Part shown: positions 1 through 5,479 of the stretch, piece after piece
Position numbering within the stretch: the stretch's first letter is position 1
How the letters are laid out: each line of letters opens with the position of its first letter
Origin: Arenimonas sp.
GTDB lineage: Bacteria > Pseudomonadota > Gammaproteobacteria > Xanthomonadales > Xanthomonadaceae
Assembly (NCBI GenBank): GCA_003497545.1
Contig: DNNT01000233.1
Coordinates: forward strand, 2,082 to 7,560
Direction: 5' to 3'
Length of the DNA stretch: 5,479 nucleotides
The notes under the pieces: model-generated
The model's input: the letters and a program-made list of their open reading frames with translations, nothing else
Databases searched by the model: none
What the model was told of the DNA's origin: nothing
Program-made: the position numbers and the translations under genes

Positions 1-33
1 CGGCCAAGCCGGCACGGCCCCGCGCCGGTTTGA

Positions 34-1980
34 TCATTCACCCAGCAGGTGCTTCTGCCAGAACAGCACGCTGGCCGCGCCGAAGTAGTCGCTGTTGGCC
101 TTCTTGCGGAAGCCGTGGCCCTCGTCCTTGAACAGCAGGTACCACACGTCGTCGCCGTTGCCGCGCACGGCCTTCACGATCTGCTCGGCTTCGGTCCACG
201 GCACCCGCGGGTCGTTGTAACCCTGGGCCACGAACAGCGGCGAAGTGATCTTGCCGGCGTTGTTGAGCGGTGCGATGCGGTCGTGGAAGGCCTTCATCTC
301 CGGGATGCGCTCGTCGCCGTATTCGGCCCGGCGCAGGTCGCGGCGGTAGCTTTCGGTATTTGCCAGGAAGGTGCCGAAGTCCGAAATGCCCACCACGTCG
401 ATGCCGGCGCGGATGCGGTCATTGAAGTGCACCAGGCTGGCCAGGACCATGTAGCCGCCATAGCTGCCGCCGGAAACGCCCACGCGCTTGGCGTCGAGCT
501 CGGGCTGCTGGCCGATCCAGTCGAGCAGGGCGCCGATGTCCTTGACCGAATCCTCGCGCAGGAAGCCGTTGTCGAGCTGCAGGTAGGACTTGCCGTAGCC
601 GGCCGAGCCGCGCACGTTCGGCACCAGCACCGCCACCTTCAGCTCCTCGAGCATGAACTGGATGCTCGGGTTGAACACCGGCAGCGCCTGCGCCTCCGGG
701 CCGCCGTGGATGTTCACCACCACCGGGAACGGGCCCTCGCCCTCGGGGCGGTAGTAGAAGGCCGGGATGGTGCGCGGCTTGCCGTCCACGCTGTCGAAGG
801 TGGGATAGCGCACCAGCGTGGGCGCACGGAAGTTCGAAGCGTCCAGGCCGCCCACTTCGCTCTGCGTCCAGCGCACCAGCGTGGCCGTGGCCAGCTCCAC
901 CACGTACACGTCGCTGGGCGAGGTGGCGCTGTTGAGCGTCAGCGCCAGGCGCTGGCCGTCGGGCGAGAAGCCGAGGCCGCCGATCACGCCGATCGGCAGC
1001 GCCGGCAGCGGGATTTCGCGATGGCCGGGCAGGGACAGCACACGCAGCCTGCTGATGCCGTCCTCGTTGGCGACGTAGGCCAGGTGCCTGCCGTCGTCGG
1101 CGATGGCCAGCTCGGCCACGTCCCAGGGCACGTCGCCGCTGACCAGCGTCGGCGCGCCGCCGGCGGGGTCGTGGTGGCGCAGGGTGAGGAACTCGCGCTC
1201 CTCGTCCGACACGTAGTACACGCTGCGGCCGTCGGGCGCGTAGCGGAAGGCGTTGAACGCGGCCTTGCCGCCGTCCACCGGGAACAGTTCCAGCTTGCCG
1301 GTGGCCAGGTCGAGTTCGCCCGGGTAGGACTCGTTGATCGACACGTAGCGCAACACCAGCAGGCGCTTGCCGTCGGGCGAGAAGTCCATCGGCGTCCACA
1401 GGCCGCCTTCCTTGAGCACGATGCGCGCTTCGCCGGTGGCCATGTCGCGCACCCAGAGGTCGTAGTCGGTGCCGTTGCGGGCGGTGCTGGCCCAGGCCAG
1501 CTGGCGGCCGTCATGCGACCACAGCGGGGTGGTGTTCTGGCTGCGCTGGCCGTCGGTGAGCATCGTCACGTCGCGGCTGGCCAGGTCGTACCAGAACAGC
1601 TGCCAGAACTCCGAGCCGCCCACGTCCTTGCCGAACACGAAGCCATCGGCGCCCTGCGCCGGCGCGGTGCCGACGGCGTTGATCGGTTCGCGGTAGAAGG
1701 TGAGCTGCTCGCGCATGCCCAGCGGCGTGCGCACGCGGTGGGCCTGGTTGGTTTCGGCGAAGCGGGTGGTGACCACCAGGCTGCCGTCTTCCAGCCAGCC
1801 CGCGAAGCTGGCGCCGCGGGTGTTCTGGTAGCGGTCGAGCCGCTCGATCAGTTCCGCCGGCACCTCCGGCAGGTTCTCGCTGACGCGGTTGCCCACTTCC
1901 ACCCGCGCGACGGCGGGCGTTTCGGCGAGCGCGGGCGGCGCCATCAGCGCCAGGCACAACAACAGGCTGGTCGTTCGCAT
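34..1980 (-). CDS. Secreted S9-family (prolyl oligopeptidase-like) serine peptidase
   Basis: This is a 648-residue alpha/beta-hydrolase peptidase of family S9 (DAP2/acylaminoacyl-peptidase-like), expected to cleave peptides in the periplasm or outside the cell. Residues 1-19 form a Sec signal peptide with a hydrophobic LLLCLAL core and an ALA|E cleavage site; there is no lipobox at that site. Residues about 20-385 look like a beta-propeller, with repeated blade motifs such as FSPDGKRL (near 200), YAPDGRSVYY (near 248), IADDGRHLAY (near 293) and FSPDGQRLAL (near 338). The C-terminal catalytic domain has HGGP (425-428, oxyanion region), the nucleophile Ser506 in GGSYGGY, Asp590 in GYNDPRVP and His622 in DEGHGF, so the triad is complete. 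An in-frame ATG 11 codons upstream would bury the signal peptide, and the chosen ATG has a good ribosome binding site. The gene lies 126 bp downstream of dnaG on the same strand, separated by a palindrome. Exact substrate and subfamily cannot be told from sequence reading. Confidence 0.95.
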   Translation of the reverse strand: MRTTSLLLCLALMAPPALAETPAVARVEVGNRVSENLPEVPAELIERLDRYQNTRGASFAGWLEDGSLVVTTRFAETNQAHRVRTPLGMREQLTFYREPINAVGTAPAQGADGFVFGKDVGGSEFWQLFWYDLASRDVTMLTDGQRSQNTTPLWSHDGRQLAWASTARNGTDYDLWVRDMATGEARIVLKEGGLWTPMDFSPDGKRLLVLRYVSINESYPGELDLATGKLELFPVDGGKAAFNAFRYAPDGRSVYYVSDEEREFLTLRHHDPAGGAPTLVSGDVPWDVAELAIADDGRHLAYVANEDGISRLRVLSLPGHREIPLPALPIGVIGGLGFSPDGQRLALTLNSATSPSDVYVVELATATLVRWTQSEVGGLDASNFRAPTLVRYPTFDSVDGKPRTIPAFYYRPEGEGPFPVVVNIHGGPEAQALPVFNPSIQFMLEELKVAVLVPNVRGSAGYGKSYLQLDNGFLREDSVKDIGALLDWIGQQPELDAKRVGVSGGSYGGYMVLASLVHFNDRIRAGIDVVGISDFGTFLANTESYRRDLRRAEYGDERIPEMKAFHDRIAPLNNAGKITSPLFVAQGYNDPRVPWTEAEQIVKAVRGNGDDVWYLLFKDEGHGFRKKANSDYFGAASVLFWQKHLLGE

Positions 1981-1987
1981 TCCGGAG

Positions 1988-1994
1988 TCCCCTT
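1988..1994 (-). promoter_or_regulatory. Ribosome binding site of the S9 peptidase, deciding its start
   Basis: On the minus strand AAGGGGA lies 7 bases before the ATG at 1978-1980. It supports starting the peptidase at the signal peptide (MRTTSLLL) and not at the upstream ATG at 2011-2013, which has no comparable purine-rich element before it. Confidence 0.7.
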
Positions 1995-2045
1995 GAAATG
2001 GAACCCGGAGCATAGCCGCCCCGCCCGCCGCGGTCGCGTGAAGCC

Positions 2046-2108
2046 AAAGAACAGGGGTCAGAGTACTAATTCCCCGGCGGGGAATTAGTACTCTGACCCC
2101 TATTCTTT
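2046..2108. repeat. 63-bp near-perfect palindrome, REP-like, at the 3' end of dnaG
   Basis: The core 2054-2100 is a perfect inverted repeat. Each arm starts GGGGTCAGAGTACTAATTCC, and the arms meet around a GGC loop at 2076-2078. The pairing extends to 2046 and 2108 with one mismatch (2052/2102), giving AAAGAA and TTCTTT ends. Its right end overlaps two bases of the dnaG TAA stop codon (2107-2109). Each strand therefore has a very stable hairpin followed by a T-rich stretch (TGTTCTTT on the minus strand, TATTCTTT on the plus strand). That could work as a two-way transcription terminator or an mRNA 3'-end stabiliser between dnaG and the peptidase. I recall GGGGTCAGAGTA palindromes as dispersed repeats in Xanthomonadaceae and relatives, sometimes tied to REP-associated transposases; no transposase is present here, so that link is inference. 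Confidence 0.9.
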
Positions 2109-3846
2109 AGGAGCGGATCGCCTTTATCTCCATGATCAATGCCCAGCGCTCGCGCTGTTCATCGGCGTTGAGGCCCTCGCGATGCTCCTTCTCATTGAGC
2201 TCGTCTCGGCGCTGGAGCTTGGTCTGGTCGTTGAGCTGCCGGATCGCGCCCAAGAAAACTTCGGTTAGCTCTGCATCACTTCCCGGCTCGTTGTTGAGCG
2301 CGAGCTTTTGCAGGGCGGCGATTTCCTCGCGTTCGGCGAAGTGTTCAAGCACGGCGCCGGTGGTGATGCCCGGCCGCTCGCGGGCCAGCGACACCAGTTC
2401 CACCAGCAGCGGGATGCCCGGCTGGCGCAGCGCGCCGAACAGGTAGGGCGGCTCGATGGCCGAGGCCAGCGCCGGCTTCTGCAGCAGCAGCGCGATGGCC
2501 GTGCGCACCAGGCTGCGCTTCGGCGCCGGCGCGCCGCCGCGGCCGCCGCGCATCGACGGCGTGGGTTTGGCCGGCTCGGCCGCCGCGGCGCGCTGGCCGA
2601 CACCGGTCATCTCGGTCAGCCGCTGCAGCATCAGGTCGCGGAAGGCGCCGTCGGGAATGCCCGCCAGCAGCGGCTTGGCGCGTTCGGCCAGGCGCGCCTT
2701 GCCTTCCATGCCGGCCAGGTTCACGTCCTTGGAGAGCTCGTTGTAGAAGAACTCCGACAGCGGCATCGCCTGCGCCAGGCGCGCGTCGAAACCGGCCGCG
2801 CCTTCCTTGCGCACGATGGTGTCCGGGTCCTCGCCTTCGGGCAGGAACAGGAAGAAGGCCTGGCGGCCGTCGCGCATGCGCGGCAGCACCGATTCGAGCG
2901 CCTTCCACGCGGCGCCGCGGCCGGCGCGGTCGCCGTCGAAGCAGAAGTACACGTCGGCGGCGTTGCGGAACAGCAGCTCGGCGTGGTCGGGCGTGGTCGC
3001 AGTGCCCAGGGTGGCCACGGCGGTGTTCACGCCGTACTGGAACAGCGCCACCACGTCCATGTAACCCTCGACCACGATCAGGCGCGGGATCTTGGCGTGC
3101 GCCTGCCGCACCTGCCACAGGCCGTAGAGTTCGCGGCCCTTGTGGAACAGCACGGTCTCGGGCGAGTTGAGGTACTTCGGGCCGTCGTCCTTCTCCAGCA
3201 CGCGGCCGCCGAAGGCGATGACGCGGCCACGGCGGTCGTGGATGGGGAACATCACCCGGTCGCGGAACTTGTCGTACACGCGGCCGCTGTCGTTGCGCGA
3301 GAACATGCCCACCTTCTCAAGCAGGGCCAGCCGGCGCGGGTCGGTGCCCAGCGCCGACTTCAGGCCTTCCCAGCCCTCCGGCGCGTAGCCGATGCCGAAG
3401 CGGGCGCGGTTCTCGGCGTCCACGCCGCGGCGCTCGAGGTAGGCCTTGGCTTTGGCGCTGGCCTGCAGCTGCTGCTGGAAGAAGTGCGCGGCCGCTTCCA
3501 CCGCCGCGTACAGCTCGCGCGACTCGCCGCTTTCGTTGCGCTGGCGGGTGTCGCGCGGCACTTCCAGGCCGACGCGCTTGGCCAATTCCTCGACCGCGTC
3601 GAGGAACTCGAGGCGGTCGTAGTTCATCAGGAAGCTGATGGCGGTGCCGTGCGCCCCGCAGCCGAAGCAGTGGTAGAACTGCTTGTTCGGCGACACCGTG
3701 AACGAAGGCGAACGCTCGTCGTGGAACGGGCAGCGCGCCGAATACTCGCGCCCCTGGCGCTTGAGCGGCACGCGCGAACCCACGACCTCGACGATGTCCG
3801 TCCGGGCCAGCAGGTCGTCAATGAACGCGTCGGGGATCCGTGCCAT
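2107..3846 (-). CDS. dnaG: DNA primase DnaG
   Basis: This 579-residue protein is the replicative primase, which makes RNA primers for leading- and lagging-strand synthesis together with DnaB helicase. The length matches the roughly 580 residues of E. coli DnaG. Residues 1-100 hold the CHC2 zinc-binding domain with ligands Cys39, His42, Cys60 and Cys63. The RNA-polymerase domain follows, with RFGIGYAP (149-156) and a basic stretch around FGGRVL (212-217). The TOPRIM catalytic core has Glu260 in VVEGYMD, Asp304 and Asp306 in FDGDRAGR, and Asp340/Asp342 in EGEDPDT. An Ala/Gly/Arg-rich linker (about 418-444) leads to the C-terminal helicase-interaction domain (about 445-579). The ATG at 3844-3846 gives the expected MARIPDAFIDDLL start, with a modest AGGCGG before it. 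The gene lies 216 bp downstream of yqeY, with a large inverted repeat between, and probably shares the rpsU transcript. The stop codon overlaps a palindromic repeat. Nothing suggests damage. Confidence 0.99.
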   Translation of the reverse strand: MARIPDAFIDDLLARTDIVEVVGSRVPLKRQGREYSARCPFHDERSPSFTVSPNKQFYHCFGCGAHGTAISFLMNYDRLEFLDAVEELAKRVGLEVPRDTRQRNESGESRELYAAVEAAAHFFQQQLQASAKAKAYLERRGVDAENRARFGIGYAPEGWEGLKSALGTDPRRLALLEKVGMFSRNDSGRVYDKFRDRVMFPIHDRRGRVIAFGGRVLEKDDGPKYLNSPETVLFHKGRELYGLWQVRQAHAKIPRLIVVEGYMDVVALFQYGVNTAVATLGTATTPDHAELLFRNAADVYFCFDGDRAGRGAAWKALESVLPRMRDGRQAFFLFLPEGEDPDTIVRKEGAAGFDARLAQAMPLSEFFYNELSKDVNLAGMEGKARLAERAKPLLAGIPDGAFRDLMLQRLTEMTGVGQRAAAAEPAKPTPSMRGGRGGAPAPKRSLVRTAIALLLQKPALASAIEPPYLFGALRQPGIPLLVELVSLARERPGITTGAVLEHFAEREEIAALQKLALNNEPGSDAELTEVFLGAIRQLNDQTKLQRRDELNEKEHREGLNADEQRERWALIMEIKAIRS

Positions 3847-3919
3847 CGCCGCCTAGGATGCCCGAAAACCCGCCCCCGGCGTCGTGCGGGGGTCCGGCTT
3901 CGATGGGACTTGGGTTTTG

Positions 3920-4032
3920 AACACGGATCAAATCTGATGGAGGCGGATGAACGCGGATAGGGCAAAAGCGCCTTTAATTGAACAGCGCCTTATCCGTGTT
4001 CATCCGCTTTTGGATCAGATTTGATCCGTGTT
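3920..4032. repeat. 113-bp inverted pair of ~44-bp repeat units between yqeY and dnaG
   Basis: The outer arms, 3920-3938 and 4014-4032, are perfect 19-bp reverse complements (AACACGGATCAAATCTGAT). The inner arms, 3943-3959 and 3991-4007 (GCGGATGAACGCGGATA), match at 16 of 17 positions, and GGC/GCC pairs extend them inward. Short unpaired linkers of unequal length (GGAG and, on the other arm, CCAAAA) separate outer and inner arms, and a spacer of about 24 bases (3964-3987) forms the middle. It reads as two diverged copies of one unit placed head to head, like a BIME or MITE remnant. It is visibly richer in A/T than the genes around it and encodes nothing I can support. In the operon transcript it would fold into a long hairpin upstream of dnaG. 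The 216-bp gap it sits in (3847-4062) shows no other clear feature and no convincing dnaG promoter. Confidence 0.9.
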
Positions 4033-4062
4033 GAGGATAAAAACCACCCGAAGCCCGGCTGC

Positions 4063-4509
4063 TCAGCCCGCGAGGGCCTTTTTCACCAGCTGGGAGACCA
4101 GGCCCATGTCGGCCTGGCCGGCGAGGCGGGGCTTGAGCACGGCCATGAGCTTGCCCATGTCGGCGGGGCCGGCGGCGTTGGTCTCGGCCTTGGCGGCGTC
4201 GATGGCGGCCTGCACTTCGGCCTCGGACATCTTGGCCGGCAGGTAGGCCTCGATCACGCCCAGCTCGTAGCGCTCGATGGCGGCCAGGTCCTCGCGGCCG
4301 GCGCCCTCGTATTGGCTGATCGAATCCTTGCGCTGCTTGACCATCTTCTCCAGCACGGCCAGCACCAGCGCGTCGGTCATCTCCACGCGCTCGTCCACTT
4401 CCTTCTGCTTGATGGCGGCGTTGATCAGGCGGATGACCGCCAGGCGGTCCTTCTCGCCGGCCTTCATCGCGGCCTTCATGTCTTCGGTCAGCTGGGTCTT
4501 GAGGCTCAT
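4063..4509 (-). CDS. yqeY: GatB/YqeY-domain protein
   Basis: This 148-residue helical protein belongs to the YqeY family, which resembles the tail domain of the GatB subunit of tRNA-dependent amidotransferase. Its own function is not firmly known; a tRNA-linked role is suspected from the homology. Family hallmarks are visible: MSLKTQLTEDMKAAMKAG at the N-terminus, RLINAAIKQKEVDER (27-41), KMVKQRKDSISQYEGAGR (55-72), the AAIERYELGVIEAYLP segment (76-91), and the C-terminal MGKLMAVLKPRLAGQADM (118-135). Length is normal for the family. The start at 4507-4509 is chosen because the family begins MSLK and an AGGAGA ribosome binding site lies 6 bases upstream; an in-frame ATG 22 codons earlier would run through the rpsU terminator. 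It lies between rpsU and dnaG on the same strand, an arrangement known in pseudomonads and xanthomonads. Expression past the rpsU terminator probably depends on read-through. Confidence 0.95.
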   Translation of the reverse strand: MSLKTQLTEDMKAAMKAGEKDRLAVIRLINAAIKQKEVDERVEMTDALVLAVLEKMVKQRKDSISQYEGAGREDLAAIERYELGVIEAYLPAKMSEAEVQAAIDAAKAETNAAGPADMGKLMAVLKPRLAGQADMGLVSQLVKKALAG

Positions 4510-4515
4510 CTTGGT

Positions 4516-4521
4516 TCTCCT
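4516..4521 (-). promoter_or_regulatory. Ribosome binding site of yqeY, deciding its start
   Basis: AGGAGA on the minus strand lies 6 bases before the ATG at 4507-4509. It is the strongest Shine-Dalgarno match in the window and rules in favour of the MSLKTQ start. It lies just downstream of the intrinsic terminator, so read-through mRNA carries an intact translation signal. Confidence 0.8.
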
Positions 4522-4535
4522 GGAGTCAGAAACAC

Positions 4536-4568
4536 AAAAAGCCGGCCACGCTCGCGCGTGCCGGCTTT
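4536..4568 (-). terminator. Intrinsic terminator after rpsU, inside the operon
   Basis: On the minus strand the outer stem AAAGCCGGC / GCCGGCTTT (4560-4568 with 4538-4546) continues into ACGC/GCGT past a single bulged G (4547). It is capped by a GCGA loop, a GNRA-type tetraloop. A run of five T (4540-4536) and then GTGTTT follows. This is a classical rho-independent terminator 18 bases after the rpsU stop codon. Since yqeY starts 27 bases further on with its own ribosome binding site, it most likely acts as a partial terminator that lowers yqeY–dnaG expression relative to rpsU. In E. coli an internal terminator between rpsU and dnaG plays this part. Confidence 0.92.
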
Positions 4569-4585
4569 CTGGCAAGCAACGCGAC

Positions 4586-4801
4586 TCAGTACAGGCGCTG
4601 GCGCTTGGTGACGTCGCGCGAGCTGCGGCGCAGCTGGCGCTTCACCGCGGCGGCGGCCTTGCGCTTGCGCTCCTGGGTCGGCTTCTCGTAGAACTCGCGC
4701 TTGCGGGTTTCGGCGAGCACGCCGGCCTTCTCGCAAGTGCGCTTGAAGCGACGCAGCGCAAACTCAAACGGCTCGTTTTCGCGGACTTTGACAGACGGCA
4801 T
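4586..4801 (-). CDS. rpsU: 30S ribosomal protein S21
   Basis: This is small-subunit protein bS21, which binds late to the 30S platform near the 3' end of 16S rRNA and helps with mRNA binding in translation initiation. The 71-residue length equals that of E. coli S21. The sequence aligns nearly throughout: [17 protein letters not shown] (5-21), CEKAGVLAE (23-31), [14 protein letters not shown] (35-48), a long basic helix, and the typical RLY C-terminus. The start at 4799-4801 gives MPSVKVREN, with AGGA 8 bases upstream. It is the first gene of the minus-strand series and is followed after 18 bases by a strong intrinsic terminator, consistent with much higher output than the genes behind it. 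A sigma70-like promoter lies about 55-80 bases upstream, and tsaD is divergent on the other side. Confidence 0.99.
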
Positions 4802-4830
4802 TGTGGAATTCCTGGATACGTGGATTTCGC

Positions 4831-4843
4831 CCGGCTTGGCCGG
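4831..4843 (-). other. Small hairpin in the predicted rpsU 5' leader
   Basis: CCGGC and GCCGG pair perfectly around a 3-base loop (4836-4838), about 30 bases before the rpsU start codon and inside the predicted leader. It is short and could be chance in GC-rich DNA. If real it might take part in leader-based control of S21, but nothing in the sequence shows a binding site. Confidence 0.3.
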
Positions 4844-4847
4844 CGAG

Positions 4848-4864
4848 CCGCGTATGATACGCGG
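4848..4864. promoter_or_regulatory. Perfect 17-bp palindrome holding a -10 element on both strands
   Basis: CCGCGTATGATACGCGG is an exact inverted repeat of 8 bases per arm around G4856, in the intergenic region between the divergent genes rpsU and tsaD. Read on the plus strand it holds TATGAT (4853-4858), and on the minus strand TATCAT (4859-4854), each matching 5 of 6 bases of TATAAT. It can be a two-way -10 element, an operator, or both. On the plus strand I find no convincing -35 box at 16-18 bases, so tsaD use is uncertain. Confidence 0.5.
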
Positions 4865-4883
4865 GTCCCGGGCCGGCAGGCAA
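4854..4883 (-). promoter_or_regulatory. Probable sigma70 promoter of the rpsU–yqeY–dnaG operon
   Basis: On the minus strand TTGCCT (4883-4878, 4 of 6 bases of TTGACA) is followed after 18 bases by TATCAT (4859-4854, 5 of 6 bases of TATAAT). Transcription would begin near 4847, leaving a leader of about 46 bases before the rpsU ATG. Position, spacing and orientation all fit; no transcript start data are available here. Confidence 0.6.
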
Positions 4884-4938
4884 GCCAGTCCTGGGTTTTT
4901 CCCTTGAACCTGGCCGGAAAGCCCCGAAAAACAGGCAC

Positions 4939-5479
4939 ATGCGCGTCCTGGGTATTGAAACCAGCTGTGACGAAACCGGCGTGGCGGTGTACGACACCGA
5001 CCGCGGCCTGCTTGCGCACGCGCTCTACACCCAGGTGGCCCTGCACGCCGAATACGGCGGCGTGGTGCCTGAATTGGCCAGCCGCGACCACGTGCGCAAG
5101 CTGCTGCCCCTGGTCCGCGAGGCCCTGGCCGAGGCCGGCCTGGCCCCTTCCGACCTGGACGGCGTGGCCTATACCGCCGGCCCCGGCCTGGTGGGCGCCC
5201 TGATGGTGGGCGCCGCCGCCGGCCGCGCCCTGGCCTGGGCGCTCGACCTGCCGGCCGTGGGCGTGCACCACATGGAAGGCCACTTGCTGGCCCCGCTGCT
5301 GGAAGATCCCACGCTCAAACCGCCCTTCGTGGCCCTGCTGGTCTCGGGCGGCCATACCCAGCTGGTGGAAGTGGCCGGCATCGGGGAGTACCGCCTGCTC
5401 GGTGAAACCCTGGACGACGCCGCCGGCGAGGCTTTCGACAAGACCGCCAAGCTCATGGGCCTGCCGTACCCGGGCGGCC
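4939..5479 (+). CDS. tsaD: tRNA N6-threonylcarbamoyladenosine transferase TsaD, N-terminal part
   Basis: TsaD transfers the threonylcarbamoyl group from threonylcarbamoyl-AMP to A37 of ANN-decoding tRNAs, working in the cytoplasm with TsaB and TsaE after TsaC makes the intermediate. The first 180 residues are present and the gene runs off the window; the full protein is usually about 340 residues. Diagnostic motifs are visible: [19 protein letters not shown] at the N-terminus (ASKHA fold, phosphate-binding region), [13 protein letters not shown] (40-52), [13 protein letters not shown] (79-91), the metal-binding HMEGH with His111 and His115, [11 protein letters not shown] (133-143), and [18 protein letters not shown] (163-180). 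The ATG at 4939-4941 gives the standard family start; the AGG just before it is a weak, closely spaced ribosome binding site. It is divergent from rpsU, a common gammaproteobacterial arrangement. Old names are gcp and ygjD; earlier reports of glycoprotease activity are not supported for the family. Confidence 0.98.

Noticed and set aside
9..28. A CCGGC/GCCGG hairpin just downstream of the peptidase stop codon
   Set aside because: Only a 5-bp outer stem is clear, no T tract follows on the minus strand within the window, and the window ends at once, so it cannot be called a terminator.
2009..2014. TATGCT on the minus strand as a -10 box for the peptidase gene
   Set aside because: It matches the consensus at only 4 of 6 positions and no -35 box lies at 16-18 bases upstream, so I do not call a promoter there.
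49..2088. A 679-codon open frame on the plus strand, antisense to the peptidase gene
   Set aside because: Its translation is rich in His, Ala, Val, Arg and Gly with no domain or motif, as expected from the antisense frame of a GC-rich gene. The minus-strand frame has a signal peptide, propeller motifs and a full catalytic triad. It also starts within the coding end of the real gene with no sensible upstream signals.
3873..3892. A CCCCC/GGGGG hairpin (6-bp stem) about 27 bases upstream of the dnaG start
   Set aside because: The stem is short, the loop is 8 bases, and on the minus strand it is followed by CGGGTTTTC, not a clean T tract. It is not convincing as a terminator or attenuator in DNA this rich in GC.
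2308..3960. A 550-codon open frame on the plus strand, antisense to dnaG
   Set aside because: Low-complexity Val/Arg/Ala/His-rich translation, no recognisable family, and complete overlap with an unmistakable primase gene. It is a codon-bias shadow.
4039..4062. A possible terminator just after the yqeY stop codon (GC-rich stretch then TTTTT on the minus strand)
   Set aside because: I could not pair the GC-rich part into more than about three consecutive base pairs in the right place before the T run, so an intrinsic terminator is not supported.
1..5479. A search by eye for a new defence, mobile or CRISPR-like system
   Set aside because: Every gene belongs to a well-known housekeeping or peptidase family, there are no regularly spaced repeats, and the only unexplained structures are the intergenic inverted repeats reported above.

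Overview
The window looks like chromosomal DNA from a GC-rich gammaproteobacterium, most likely Xanthomonadales (Lysobacteraceae/Xanthomonadaceae). The basis is the gene order tsaD | rpsU–yqeY–dnaG, the close match of S21, DnaG and TsaD to gammaproteobacterial forms, the strong GC3 bias, and an intergenic palindrome starting GGGGTCAGAGTAC, a type I recall from that group. The lineage call is inference from the sequence alone.

Layout from right to left. At 4802-4938 a divergent intergenic region separates tsaD (plus strand, cut off by the window end) from a minus-strand gene series. That series is rpsU (ribosomal protein S21, 4586-4801), yqeY (GatB/YqeY-domain protein, 4063-4509), dnaG (primase, 2107-3846) and a secreted S9-family serine peptidase (34-1980). 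rpsU–yqeY–dnaG is a version of the macromolecular-synthesis operon, which links translation initiation to replication priming. A good sigma70-type promoter lies upstream of rpsU, and a textbook intrinsic terminator lies between rpsU and yqeY. The terminator probably keeps S21 output high and dnaG output low.

Two non-coding repeat structures punctuate the operon. A 113-bp inverted pair of about 44-bp units sits between yqeY and dnaG (3920-4032). A near-perfect 63-bp palindrome (2046-2108) overlaps the dnaG stop codon and fills much of the gap before the peptidase gene. Both look like dispersed REP/BIME/MITE-like elements and may act as RNA hairpins that tune or end transcription. rpoD, the usual third member of the classical operon, does not follow dnaG directly here.

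All five genes belong to well-known families. I see no tRNA, rRNA, CRISPR array, insertion sequence, toxin-antitoxin pair, phage gene or new defence-like system. The points worth a second look are the repeats, the symmetric double-stranded -10 element between rpsU and tsaD, and the operon arrangement.
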